A program made the translations under genes and the position numbers. From positions 1,054,001 to 1,118,000 of the forward strand of contig JAHREC010000062.1 in the NCBI GenBank assembly GCA_020081605.1: DNA of 64,000 nt. The letters run 5' to 3'. Source of the stretch: Albifimbria verrucaria. Lineage: Eukaryota; Ascomycota; Sordariomycetes; Hypocreales; Stachybotryaceae. Below the pieces are notes generated by a model. The model made no database searches, was not told where the DNA came from, and was given only the letters and a program-made list of their open reading frames with translations. How positions within the stretch are numbered: the stretch's first letter is position 1; each line of letters starts with the position of its first letter. Of the stretch, positions 33,990-45,436 are shown in pieces.

Positions 33990-35042
33990 ATGGCTCCTGA
34001 GAAAGCTCCATTCCAATATCGCCCTTTACTTGAGCCGACCGAAATTCGCGTGGCTGTTCTTCACCGAGGGTCTCATAGTGACCCTATAGAGTGTAGTCTT
34101 CTCCACAAAGTGCTCAATGAACATTCGTACCAGGCACTGTCCTACGAATGGGGATTGCCCAGTGAAGACGAGCCCCGATTATTATTAATGGCTCACGAGC
34201 TTCCGTTAGGTCAAATCTTTATGAGGCCTTGAAAGCTATCAGACGGCCACGTGAGGACGTAAACATATGGGTAGATGCTCTCTGCATCAACCAAGGAGAT
34301 CTCCAAGAAAGAGGGCGTCAGGTAAAGATCATGGGCGAGATATATCGGGGGCTGAGCGTGTCATCGTGTGGGTGGGCGTTGCTAGCAGTGACAGCGATTT
34401 CGTGATGGATATGTTAGCAGACAGAAGCAAACTACAACAACTTATAGAAGGACGCCAACTTCAGACGAGCGAACGCGAGGCACTTATTGCGTTCTGTAAT
34501 CGGTCATATTGGAGTCGTGTATGGGTGCTTCAAGAAATTTACCTAGCTCAAACCTACACTGTACGATGCGGCAACAAGTACATCTCCGACAAAGATCTCG
34601 ATGAAGCTCTTACCACTCTTTTTACTACACTAGAGAATACGACTACTGCAGGGCCATAAGAGACAGTGCTCTCCATCAACACCGAGTGACCAAAAGCTTT
34701 CGAAAAAGCGGCTTATCACACTTCAATACTTTAGAGAGATGGCTCAAAGTGTGCCTCTCGCGGAACCTCCAGGCAACACAGTCGCGAGACTTTATTTATG
34801 CACTTCTGGGTATTTCTTATGATTGCCAACATGAAGAAATAGTTCCCGACTATGATAAGCCAATATTAGACGTTTATTTCGATATCGTCAGCTTTCTATT
34901 GCAGTCGTCATTCCTCGATGATCTCGCTGGTCGAAAGAATAAGGTCATATTTTTGCATGAAATCGCTATGAAGTTGGAGCTTGGGAGCAACCATAATATG
35001 GACGATATAATGTCCGAGGTTACAGAGGCAGCTGGGTTGTAG
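33990..35042 (+). CDS. HET-domain protein (heterokaryon incompatibility)
   Basis: Protein of about 350 residues with a HET domain, the effector of fungal non-self cell death. Motifs in order are EHSYQALSYEWG, NLYEALKAI, VNIWVDALCINQGDLQERG, QVKIMGEIYRG, AERVIVWVG and NRSYWSRVWVLQEIYLA, then SRDFIYALLGISYD in the C-terminal half. Three one-base losses at homopolymers (34174-34177, 34347-34351, 34651-34653) split it into four reading segments. Start at 33990 gives MAPEKAPFQYRPL, typical of short HET proteins. The frame ends at 35042, soon after the DFIYALLG block; longer family members continue, so the C-terminus may be truncated or hidden by another missing base. It sits head-to-head with an NLR gene, a pairing expected for a sensor/effector module. 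Confidence 0.82.
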
Positions 35043-35488
35043 GCAGGAGGTCGACTGTATCGACCTAGTGGGCATGGGTAGTCTCCACATTCAACTCCTG
35101 TGATCTATCGGCTGAGATGAAGGATAAATAGGACTAGTAGGAACTAGGATTTAGAAATCATTGAAGTTCATGGAAGCATATGGAGCTCTATCGGCAAATC
35201 TTGTGTTTCTCAAACGGAGACTAAGCTGTGGATTTGTAAGACTCCATGGAGTAAATTATGTAAATAGGCCGGCGGAGGGTTGGGATCAAATTTGTCAGCG
35301 ATAAGTCCGTCAGGTCGGCCGAGTATGTCTCATCGTATCTTTCCTATAAGACCCAAAGTTGTATCGAAGGTTATGTTTTAGTTTAAATTCTGGCATTCGT
35401 TGTGTTAACTAACCACTATTATCGTTCCGCAGTTCCACATCAACATTTTGAACCAAGAAAGTTACTAGCTTAAGAGCAACCTAAAACA
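35043..35488. other. Intergenic region, no gene seen
   Basis: About 445 bp between the HET gene and the SnoaL-like gene. It should contain the latter's promoter, and the HET gene might extend into its first bases. No other feature is recognised. Confidence 0.4.
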
Positions 35489-35917
35489 ATGTCTAACAAC
35501 AATGAGACAGTAGGCAGTCGCAATAGCGATGTAATTCAGCGACTTTACGATGCCTTTGAGCGAGGAGACGGGCCAGCAGCTCTCGCTGAAATGCAAGAAA
35601 CTATTGAATGGAACGAAGCAGAAAGCTTCATCTACGCTGATCGGAACCCTTATACAACCCCTCAAGCCGTAGCAGATGGCGTATTTGGCCGGCTGGTAGC
35701 AGATTGGAAAGATTACGAAGCTAAAGCGTTCGAGATTCTCGACATTGGGGATACTGTGGTGGCCCTCGGACGATCAAAGGGCGCCCATCGAGGCACGGGA
35801 AAGCCGCTAGATGCCCAGTTTGCTCATGTGTGGCGTCTGAAAAATGGGAAAATTGTTGGTTTTCAGCAATATATTGATACATTACAAGTGCATCAGGCTA
35901 CTATATCTTCAAACTAA
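35489..35917 (+). CDS. SnoaL-like / NTF2-fold small protein
   Basis: Intact single-exon gene for 142 residues. The sequence DVIQRLYDAFERGD, a mid-protein AVADGVFGRLVADW and a C-terminal HVWRLKNGKIVGFQQYIDT match the SnoaL-like (NTF2-fold, ketosteroid-isomerase-related) family. Members include polyketide cyclases, isomerases and non-enzymatic stress proteins, and specificity cannot be inferred. There is no signal peptide or membrane segment. It lies between the HET gene and a Zn2Cys6 regulator, on the same strand as both, with no obvious operon-like relationship. Confidence 0.82.
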   Translation: MSNNNETVGSRNSDVIQRLYDAFERGDGPAALAEMQETIEWNEAESFIYADRNPYTTPQAVADGVFGRLVADWKDYEAKAFEILDIGDTVVALGRSKGAHRGTGKPLDAQFAHVWRLKNGKIVGFQQYIDTLQVHQATISSN

Positions 35918-36169
35918 ATGCATTCTTCTTTAATACTTGTATTTCGTTGAACCGTGACCGTATGAGACACTGACCAACGGCGTTTATGTCCGACGCCGCT
36001 CATTTGCTATATAGCTTACCCTACAGGCATTCAACTTTTGTTTGTAAGCCACAGAAAAGCCACCTTCCTCTGAATTCATCAACCAACTCCTTGGCACCGA
36101 ACAACGCATCACAATGCCAGCAGAGCTCTAGTCATCGACACTAGCCTATACACCTTTAATATACCCAAT

Positions 36170-38219
36170 ATGTCAACACCTACACCCAGAGGAACAGGCA
36201 AAAAACACGCCGCGGGACCACACGCAGAAAGACCGGTGAGACAGTTCCTTTCCGCACCTCCAACCATCAAATTGTCATGGTCTTCCCTCAAATTCGTATC
36301 CAGAAAACCTTCAAGCAACATCTACTTATTAATTTTGAGCTAACTTGTGAAATAATGCCTCCGCAGGTTGGTGAGTGGTACTGTTTATTCACTCGAATCG
36401 TTTACATGCTAGGAATGAAACAATTTTAACAGTGAGAATGCCCACAGTTACACATGTAAAGCCCGTCATTCTCGTTGCGACGAAAAGAAACCAGTCTGTG
36501 GTAACTGTGAGCGCTTTAATCTTCACTGTCGTCCTTTTGACTTTATCGCTCGGTCATCCTGGTGTAACACTACACAGGAGTCTATGGTAGATCGCCAAGC
36601 CGAGACATCTCTAGGCGCAACTGAAGCCGATTTGAACGTCACCAACGAATCTGGGATTGCGAAAGTCAGTTTACCAGAGAACGAACAAGATACTTCAGGT
36701 TTAATTACATCGCCACAGTCCACCTGGGATATCTTCAACACCTGGACGTTTGGCTCGGATTTTGTTGATTCAATCATACCTTCACCCTCTTCTCCATCCT
36801 TGCTGCAGACGTCTGCTTTCCATCATGAGGCTTCCATCACCCTCAACGACAGCAATACATCTCAACCGATGGAGGAGAGACAGCCGCAAACCGTTACTCT
36901 TACCCCTCAAATGGCACGTCTCCTTGCTGTGTACCAGACCGGTGTAGGGACCTGGATGGATATCTTTGATCACACAGACTCTTATCAACGAGAAGTGCCA
37001 CGACGGTGCATGATCTCTCCCTTCTTCTCAACAGTGTCTGCGCCTTCACAGCTAAACACCTTAGTCTCCTTCCTTCAGGGGACATATGGGAAGCGGCGGC
37101 AAGCCATTACTATGGCGAATCTTTGCATCGGCTCATTCAGCATCTCAATAGCCCCTGTCACAGGCGGATGCACTGACAGCGACTATACTACTTTGCAGCT
37201 ATGAGGTCATTGCATCACCAGGCCAAGAACATCGGAAACACCTTTACGGGGCTATGATGTTGATTCGCACTCACGGTGTTGGAGCGCGCTCGCTGGGCAT
37301 GGACCAGACGAATTTCTGGATCTACATTCGCCATGATATCACAGTTGCTTTGGTTAATGAGTCCTGTCTGCAATTGAGTTTGGAAGAATGGGATGTGCCG
37401 TGGCACGATGAACTTTCCTCAGCAGCTGTTGAGGAAGACGTTTTGGGCAATCAGTTACTATGGATTGTGGGCAAAGCCATTAACGAAATCTACTCAAAAG
37501 ACCAGACCACGGGCCTGGAAGCCGCCAGGAGAGAGTCGCTGCTCGCAGAAGCCGCAAGATGGTACAATAATTTACCTGTGGCATTTTCCGGGGTCAGGTG
37601 TGGCGATCCAGATGATAGAGGCTTTGTGAAGATCTGCTTTGCAGTTCCTGCAGCAGGCAAGACTCCCGTATTCTGTCTAAAAGGATAGGCTTTACTCTGG
37701 CCATGAGCTAATTTGTGGTGTAGCTGCGGCAATGATATGGTATCATTTAGTTCACATCCTTCTTTATGCGGAACCAACGTTGCAGGACCCTGCCCACGCA
37801 GCGCAGGTATGTCGACCTTTCTATGGGCATGATGACTTCTGACGCCCCAAACTCAAGGTTCAACATCACGCTTTAGAAATCATTAACATTGCCTCGTCGG
37901 ATATGCCGGGAAGCGTACAAAGCTTTTCTGGCCAGCCTCTTTTCTTCGGTTAGTTAACCCTTCGACCAGAATCACCAAAGTCATTTGTTTTTTAGTCAGC
38001 TCGAAGTCCTTAACCCCAAGAGCCTGTGAGTTTTATGCCTCGAAAAGACTGCTGACGACGATAAATTTCTTGTGTCTAGCTGCAAAACATATCAGTGGTA
38101 TCATTCGTAAAACCAAGGCCTGGTCGCTTATGGAAGATCTAGAAGTACGACATGGATTTTCCACAAGAAACAGGTTAAAACAGCTTCAGAATCTTTTCGA
38201 GGCAGAAACTGGCCATTAA
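36170..38219 (+). CDS. Zn2Cys6 transcription factor with an apparent 4-nt exon
   Basis: Fungal transcription factor of about 510 residues. Exon 1 (36170-36235) encodes basic residues ending RRGTTRRKTG. A 4-base exon at 36367-36370, flanked by introns 36236-36366 and 36371-36447, completes the first Cys codon and gives TGCYTCKARHSRCDEKKP and CGNCERFNLHC, a complete Zn2Cys6 cluster. The rest has the regulatory-domain features YYGESLHRLIQHLN and RHDITVALVNE. Later introns are 37657-37723 (GC-AG), one after about 37806 and one after about 37950. Losses of one base are seen near 36191, at 37019-37021 and at 37152-37155. It probably regulates nearby genes, but no target is proven. It converges on the sulfatase gene. 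Confidence 0.8.
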
Positions 38220-38652
38220 TTGAGATAAAAGCAACACTTGCTCAAGTATTACAAAGATAGACCCATAATGAGGCCTACGCCAGAACCCATACTTTAATAC
38301 CAATTTAATAGCTACCTTCTAGAGACGCAATTACAGCATCTGCTTCTTTGCTACACATTTTGCATGGATCATTTGACAGGTGGCCTATCTGCACATAATT
38401 CGCTAAAAATTTGGCAACTCTTGTGAATCGGAAAGATTTATAAGTTTATACAATCCATTCCCTAATTCCTCAAAATTGATCCTATGGTACTTCCTAATCC
38501 CTATTGAACATTGAATGCAGATCTAACAGGCCCCTGTTGCTTGTGACATTACTTTTCCTGTATACCAGCCCCAGTTTGCCTGAGTCGCTCTTCCATTTGC
38601 TCTCGAGGGCTCTTGAGATGGACTTCAGGAAATCTAGCATCAGATTTCCATG
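38220..38652. other. Convergent 3' region, no gene seen
   Basis: 430 AT-rich bases between the ends of the convergent regulator and sulfatase genes. Nothing is recognised except probable 3' UTRs. Confidence 0.4.
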
Positions 38653-40119
38653 CTACAAAGTCAGAGCCCCCACAAGCCACCGCAGAGTTTCCTTTTCTAG
38701 CTTGTCGACGATTTGCTTGTGCTCTGGGTCGTCTGCAAGATTATGCAGCTCATATGGATCGTTATGACGGTGGTAAAGCTCTGGCGGCTCGTACAAGCGG
38801 TACACGAATGTCCATGTCTCATCACGAAGCGAAATCGCCTTTCCTACTAGAGTCGTATCCTCGTGCTGCAATCCTGCCTTGATGTCGTATGGATAAGGTG
38901 CTTGCTCCAAGAGGGGCTCCTCTGAAGTCAAAACCCACCTTCGGAGAATGCGTATTTCTTATGTTCTGTTGCGTCACCGCAGAGAAGAGGGACCCAAGAC
39001 AGCCCATTATGAGGAAAAGTTTGCCCAACACCAGAGAACTCAAGCATTGTCGGTACCAGATCAACCATTTCAGTCATCGCTGAGATCTTTTTCCCTCTGG
39101 AAGACCAGCACCGCCAATGATGAGAGGCTCATGGACTAGGGTTTCTGATAGACCGGAAGGCCATTTCTCGATAAGCCCATGGTCACCGAGATATTCGCCA
39201 TGATCGGTGTAGAACATTGTGACTGTGTCCTTCCACAGATCAAGCTCTTCAACTTTCTTCATGATCCGCCCGAACTGATCATCCAGACGCGTAATCATAC
39301 CATAGTATGTCGCCTTGATCTCTCTCCAAACCTCATCTGTTGCTCGCGCCGTACCGTATCTTTCTCTGATTGTCTTCATGTATCGCGGTTCATAACCAGT
39401 CTTCTTGTCCGGTGTTGCCTTGATGTCAGACAAGCTTGACCCTGTCATACATGGAGAAATACGGCTCTTCCACTTGAAAAGGACAGTGAGGAAATAACAA
39501 AGGCATAAACAGAACCCATGGCTTATCTGTGGGCGGACAGCTAAGCCAAGTAATTGCTGACCGAACAACTGCCTCATCATAGTCCACTGCTTGACTGGCA
39601 TCTCGCAAGCCTCGATAGAAGAGCCGGCCCCAGATACTCTCGTCTGCTTCCTGCTTTCTGTCACCGGCAAACTTGGGCAAAAACTCCGGGGTCTCAAGGA
39701 AGCCGTATTCCGTGACGCTAAGCTCCGTAACCGTAGGTGCAAATGTGTCTCCACGAGGAGCAAGACAAGCTACGTGATACCCACTCTCCTTGAGACTGCG
39801 GAAGATGTTGGGTTCCCATGGTTTAATCAGGTTTTCGAGGCTACGGTGCCCGCTCACATGGGGATAGGTCCCCGTAAACATGCTACAACGCGATTGCGAG
39901 CATACCGATGCCTGGGTAAAACAGTTGGTGAAGAGGCTCCCTTCGCAGCAAAGCTGTCAATGTTGGGGTCTTGATCTCGGAATTTCCAGTCGTGCATCCT
40001 AGAGAATCATAACGGAGTTGATCTGGCATAAAGATAATGTAGTTGGGCCGGTCTCCGCCATTTTTAGAATTGATACTAAGCGGTATGGGCTTAGGATCAA
40101 GCTTGTGGTCGATAGGCAT
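38653..40119 (-). CDS. Sulfatase (type I, formylglycine-dependent)
   Basis: Intronless alkaline-phosphatase-superfamily sulfatase of about 490 residues. The N-terminal metal site is RPNYIIFMPDQLRYDSLG. The formylglycine motif reads VCSQSRCSMFTG around 39885 in the frame between the two longest open pieces, so Cys is the modified residue (C-x-x-x-R). Later motifs are VLFMPLLFPHCPF, MFYTDHGEYLGDHGL and a C-terminal YELHNLADDPEH. The frame breaks at several homopolymers (two near 39940-39975, one of apparently two bases near 39430, then near 39088 and 38930). Start at 40119 is the Met before the conserved RPNYI block; no signal peptide is visible. Substrate unknown; a sugar transporter and two regulators nearby suggest sulfated carbohydrate or sulfate-ester use. 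Confidence 0.83.
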
Positions 40120-40432
40120 GACTTTTGCCTGAGTGAGAATGATTTCAATGGAAATGAGTAGCAATGATCAGAGATTCCGTCCTGGCTCGAGCCAGGACGT
40201 TTTTATTCGCCATATCTCGGTACCGTTGGATGTTAGGATTCCCCAGATAACATCGATAGCGTCAAACCGGAGCTCGGTGCCGACCGATGGACGGATCTCG
40301 TATGCGCTAACAGACCCACGCACACATTCCCAACCACTAGCAGTCGCATTCTTTAACTCGCTCGCAAATCCCGGAGACCGGATCTCGTACTTTTCCTCTT
40401 GTCATTCCCTATGTTCGGCTGATCAAATTGCT
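40120..40432. promoter_or_regulatory. Divergent sulfatase / regulator promoter with palindrome and CGG sites
   Basis: 313 bp between the opposite-facing sulfatase and tandem-zinc-cluster regulator. It holds a 22-bp perfect palindrome at 40178-40199 centred on CTCGAG, and two copies of CGGATCTCGTA (40292-40302 and 40379-40389), the second about 45 bp before the regulator ATG. The same word occurs upstream of the sugar transporter at 43.35 kb. Confidence 0.55.
40158..40215 (+). repeat. About 58-bp dispersed repeat, palindrome-bearing copy
   Basis: The sequence beginning GTAGCAATGATCAG matches 45898-45955 over about 58 bases. This copy carries an intact 22-bp palindrome. In the other copy the same positions are altered mostly by C-to-T and G-to-A changes. 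Confidence 0.6.
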
Positions 40433-42834
40433 ATGGCCTACCAGATCCCCTCCAGTCAACCCGTTGCAGTATCAGAACAACAGGGTTTACGAGACATTAG
40501 CAGGCCGCTCGCTTGCCGACAATGCCGCGCTCGCAAGGTAGGTCTACTAATCTCGCATCACGACATCCCGGCTTCGGCTGACATCTTCTATAGGTAAAAT
40601 GTGATAGACGTATCTCCGGTTGCGTTAACTGTGAAAGGCTTGAGTATGTGTGCAGCTACAAGCCACGGAACGGACCAAGCATTGAAGAAGCGAGCTATGC
40701 TGGTACTCAAGACTTGACCGAGGCCGGCACTCGAAGACGACGCATTCGTCGGGCTTGTGAAACGTGCCGCTCCATGAAGATTAAGTGTAATGGCGAGAAA
40801 CCATGTGCACGTTGCAAATCTGTCAATCGTCCCTGTCACTTCAAAGAGTCTCATACTGTGGTTGCGCCAACCGCATCTAGGCCACAGCGGGTTATGGACA
40901 TGGGTCATCCGAATTCCAATACAGCGTACGACAACTCCATTCCTACTCCAGGTACAACATGTAGTAGCGGAAGTAATGCAACACAGTACGTCAAGCAAAG
41001 TGCATTTGTTCATGAATATGCAACTCATCAAGTACAATAGAACATTTGACCCAACCAACAAGGAAGCTGTCCGGGGATATCTAGACATGTATTTCAACTC
41101 TTTCGAACACAAAGACTGGCCCTTACTACATCGGGCAACAACAATGTTCGATTGGCAGCAAGGAAGCATAAATGCTGATCTTCTAAAGATTATCTGTGCC
41201 TCGGGGCTTCGCAGTGTCTGTGTCGAACATCGGCCTTCTTTGGAGCAAGACTTAGTCCTGGCAGTGAGATGGGCACGCGAAGTCCAGGACAATTTGTTGA
41301 AGCGTTTTGAAAATCTGAAAATACCAGATCTTCAAGCACTAGTACTGATAATTCGGCTACGGTTCACTTCGTTAGCTTCTCAAGGCATTTCGATGCTACT
41401 CTCCCTCGCCGCACGGATGGTATTTGCCAAACGTTTGAACTACGAGGTACCGGAAGCTGACCCTGTTAAACAAGAGGGTCTACGGAGGTTAATGTGGGCC
41501 GTATACGATCTAGACAAGATTTATTGTGGCGGTATCGAAGATCTGACCCTTTGTCCCACACATAGGATGCATATACGTCTCCCTAATAATGACAGCTGCT
41601 TTCAACGAGGTTTGAAGTCAAGATCAAGCTTTCTGAAGGAACCTGCCGCCGATGAAGAAACGTATATGGATTCTTTGGCATACAGAATGAGGCTTCTGGA
41701 TATTCGAGACCGAATTCTAAGGTGAAGATGAATTCCTTGCCAATATCCTTTTCTAACGGCCCAGAAAATGTTGATTTGAATTCGTCGCAGGTATACAAGA
41801 CGTGTTATTCTTGAAAAGTCAAGTCCATCAAATACACAAGAAGAGATGCGTTCCCTGGACTCTGATCTGAGATCATTCCGCGAATCTTTGCCGGACGACC
41901 TTCAAGAGAATAGCAACAGACTAAACCTAGTCCATCATACAGGTGATCTCAGAAATTACCTTTCCCTTCACACTATACTTCACTTATGCCGATGCGACCT
42001 ATATCGGTTCCTCATTCCTGGCATTAGAGAGGCGATCTCACAGGAAGCTTTCGCACAGACACCTCCAGGCTACGTTGAACTCTGCCAGCACGAATGTCTC
42101 AAGAGTGCCATTAAGTTGTGCGACCTATGGTCGCAGGTTTACAGCCTAGAATCTCGTGGCTCCGTTCATCATCCAACCCTCGCCATTGCTATTTACCAAT
42201 GCACCAAGATAATTCAGCGCCTCTACCACCTTGTACCTGAAAGTACAATTTGCACGATAGAAAGTCTAAAATCAAGTTTAACAGAGGCTGTAGAAATGGT
42301 TCTTCCGAGCCAATATACCCATGAATGGGTTGCACCCTGTGTAAGATCAGCCGTTACGAGATTACTTGTGAGTTTCGGCTGACGTAGAACTTAGGTTCTT
42401 GAATTGCAGCGATTGATACCGCTTATAGGGGTGCAAGGCCGAGCATCCACCACGCCGTAAGTTTTCAAGACCTTTTGAGTAAAATAACGCATAAGCTAAT
42501 CAGGTTGACTTTTTCTAGTCCTGCAGCAGACGACCACGACCCTCGCAGCCAACTACACCGGCGATCCAAGTATGCTTTAGGATTGCACGGTACGGAAAGA
42601 TCAGATGACACTCTTTCGGCGTCACCAGAACGGCGAGGCACGGACTGGTCCAACCCAGTAAGGCATATTGAAGACGCTGAATCTTCAGTACATGCTCCCT
42701 TAATTAGCAGCATCCCACCAAGTGCCCCAATTGAGCATCACGATATGCTTATGTTTATGAACCCTTTCGAAATTCAACTAAACCCATACTTTGACATGGA
42801 TGTTTCATCTGCAGGATCTGTCGGGTTCAGATAA
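40433..42834 (+). CDS. Transcription factor with two tandem Zn2Cys6 clusters
   Basis: Intact regulator of about 700 residues with introns 40538-40593, 40952-41000, 41722-41790, 42368-42409 and 42457-42518; all splice in phase without any frame repair. Two complete zinc clusters lie in tandem near the N-terminus: CRQCRARKVKCDR with CVNCERLEYVC, and CETCRSMKIKCNGEKPCARC with KSVNRPC, separated by about 45 residues with the basic stretch TRRRRIRRA. The first intron splits cluster 1. A fungal-specific regulatory domain follows (LLHRATTMFDW, LRRLMWAVYDLDKIYCGG, HTILHLCRCDLYRFLIPG). It resembles carbohydrate-responsive regulators. It is divergent from the sulfatase and upstream of a sugar transporter, and CGG motifs in both promoters make it the likely pathway regulator. 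Confidence 0.87.
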
Positions 42835-43683
42835 ATACCAGTAGACTATGACGGTTCAATTTCCGAATACCATACGGTATGTTTGACACAAGAAAGTGGC
42901 CGTGTTTTATAGCATCAATGGCGATAACGGATATGCTGTGACCGATAGCAATGCAGTGTGACTTCTGCATATCATCCCAAAAAGAAATACTTAAGAAACA
43001 ATATAGCCTATGGAATTCATTGAGTATCATTGGGCAGGGCTATCACCTAGAATACCAAGCATTTCTAATGGCATTATTCTCAATTATAATACGTTCTCCT
43101 TGTTTTTAGAAGCCCACAAATGCTCGAGCACTGCCTTAATGGCATACCCTTCGCAATACCTCGGTTAGATTCTCGTGAAATTCATCAATGAACGGCGGAA
43201 ATTATTCCCTAACGTAGTTGAAACAACGGGATCTCAGACTATTGATGGAAAGTCGCGCCAGTGGCTGGCAAACAGAAAAGGATGCCATGGATTGTTGATG
43301 GGATTCTTTATGGATATGCCTGCGCCAGGGGTAAAGAGTCGGGTTCGGATCCCGTCGGATCTCGTACATCGGATCTCGTTGTTGGACCGGCCGCTACACT
43401 GGCTCGACTCGGCACCAAGTTAAGGTTTTGGGGCCATCTATTGGTTCTATCATCTTCACGAGATTTAGGACCAGAATTGCGTCTTTACTTGTGGGTCCAT
43501 GGAATCCTGGCATTATCTGGCTGCTGCACGGCACGAGGACATGGCAACACTAAATGCATCTACCTGGGTGAGTATAAGACAAAACAAATCGCACCTGATG
43601 CGGATATTTATAATGGCTTTAAGAGTCTGGGTGGTTTCCAATGCGTTCTCATATTAAGCCTCTGCAATCAAGTGTTTCGGAAA
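42835..43683. promoter_or_regulatory. Upstream region of sugar transporter
   Basis: 850 bp with no supported gene. Around 43346-43380 three CGG-N3-(T/C)CG words lie within 35 bp, about 320 bp before the transporter ATG at 43684. The open frame through this region ends in the transporter exon but has no family features upstream of the Met. Confidence 0.45.
43346..43380. promoter_or_regulatory. Cluster of three CGG-N3-(T/C)CG motifs
   Basis: CGGATCCCG (43346-43354), CGGATCTCG (43356-43364) and CGGATCTCG (43370-43378) are spaced by 1 and 5 bases. CGG-N3-CCG is an inverted CGG pair, the kind of site bound by Zn2Cys6 dimers. The same CGGATCTCGTA word occurs twice in the sulfatase/regulator intergene. 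Confidence 0.55.
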
Positions 43684-45392
43684 ATGTCTGTCTTTGGAAA
43701 ATTCCGTCTCTTTAATCGACAACTGAGCCTTGCTGCTCTTTTGATCTCTGTCTCAACGTTCAATTATGGCTTTGACAACCAAGCGTTTGCAACAACTCAG
43801 GCAATGGACGCATTTACCAGGCAATTTGGAGACTTAGATGAAAAGACTGGTCGATATGCTCTAGAACCTTCATGGCTTTCACTGTTCAACAGCATAAACT
43901 ATGTTGGCTTCGCTTTTGGTGAGTGTTTCCAATAAATGTTTGTATCTACATGCTCACCAGATTTAAGGCGTTCTGGTAGGGAGTTTCATTTCAGTCCGCT
44001 GGGGACGCAGATGGTGCATGTTTGTCATGAGCTGCTATGCCTTGGTCACGGCCACGATTGCAGTCACTTCACAGAACAAACATCAGATTATGGCAGCACG
44101 CGTACTCAATTATGTGTATGTTGGTATGGAATTGGCTGTTTGTCCAACTTTTCAATCCGAAATCGGTCAGTTCTCTTCTCTTATGGGCTTACTTCAAGAC
44201 TAACTTCATATCCAAGTTCCTGCCCCTGCTCGAGGGTTCATGGTGGGCGCTTATCAACTCAGTCTTGGCATCGGCGGCCTGGTAATCAATTGCGTTTGTT
44301 TCGGCACCAGCAACCTTTCGAGCAACAAGGCCTGGAGAATACCCCTTGGGCTGTTCTACATTGTTCCAACTATTATACTAAGCCTCGTATGGTTTATTCC
44401 CGAGTCGCCACGATGGCTGTTGCGTCAAAAGCGAGACGAAGAAGCACTACAAAGTCTCCGCAAACTTCGAAAAGGTGCCTATACCGATGAGCAAATCAGC
44501 GACGAGTTCCATGAATTGAAGACATCTCTCGACAAGGAGGTAGAACAGGGTCGATTCGTCGAGCTCTTTAGAGGCATCAACCTCAAGCGTACTCTAATTG
44601 CAGTAGTTGTCAATGCATTTCAACAACTAAGCGGTCAGGCCTTTTCTTCCCAGTATGGAGCTATTTACGTCAAATCTTTGGGCACGATTAATCCTTTTGG
44701 TTTCGGTCTTATCAACTCTGGCATAAACATTGTCACTATGATTTGTGTTCTACTTCTAGCTGACCATGTTGGCAGACGGTAAGTTCTTCAAGGTTATCAT
44801 CTCCAATCACTTCGTCACTGACATGTTTATTAGATTCCTCCTCATAACTTCGTCTTTTGTTATGACGGCTGCGATGATGACTATGGGTGGACTTGGAGTG
44901 AATATGCCGGTGACTGACAGCAGAAAGAATGGAATCGTCTCTATGATATCTATCTTTGCATGCGGATTTTCGATAGGATGGGCTCCTATGACATATGTCG
45001 TTACAACGGAAGTTTCCGCTTTGAGGCTGCGTGATTTGACTGCGCGTGTTGGCTTTACTGTCAACGTCATCTTTAAGTAAGTCCTAAACGTGTGAAAGAG
45101 ATCTCTGAAACTAACATTTCTACTCCCTAGCTTTGCGGTCAACTTCATGATCCCATACCTCATTTATGACAAATATGCAGGCTTGAACAGCAAGGTTGGT
45201 TTCATTTTTGGAGCGATAATGACAGTTTCTTCTGCATTTGTTTACTTTTGCGTTCCTGAGTGTAAGGGAAAGACCTTGGAACAGGTGGATTTCCTTTTCA
45301 ATCAGGGTATACGACTAAGGGACTTTGGCAAGACAGACGCGGCAGAGATGATGAATGCTACGGAGACTTCCGAAAAGCTCGAGTCTGTATAG
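43684..45392 (+). CDS. MFS sugar transporter
   Basis: Intact hexose/maltose-type major-facilitator transporter of about 500 residues. Introns are 43919-43967, 44166-44216, 44779-44833 and 45077-45130, all GT-AG and in phase. Family motifs include FNYGFDNQAF in TM1, the RWGRRWCM loop 2-3 motif, WFIPESPRWLLR (PESPR), NAFQQLSGQAF in TM7, ADHVGRR and CVPECKGKTLEQVD near the C-terminus. About 12 hydrophobic segments are visible. It should import a sugar or glycoside across the plasma membrane by proton symport. It follows the tandem-zinc-cluster regulator on the same strand. A degraded partial copy of exons 1-2 lies at 56.7 kb. Confidence 0.88.
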
Positions 45393-45436
45393 TAGCAGTG
45401 AATATATGAATTATGAGGCTTGGGCACCCATCAACA

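Noticed and set aside
36236..36447. A single intron removing the whole 36236-36447 interval
   Set aside because: It would shift the frame and lose the first Cys of the zinc cluster; the 4-nt exon restores both.
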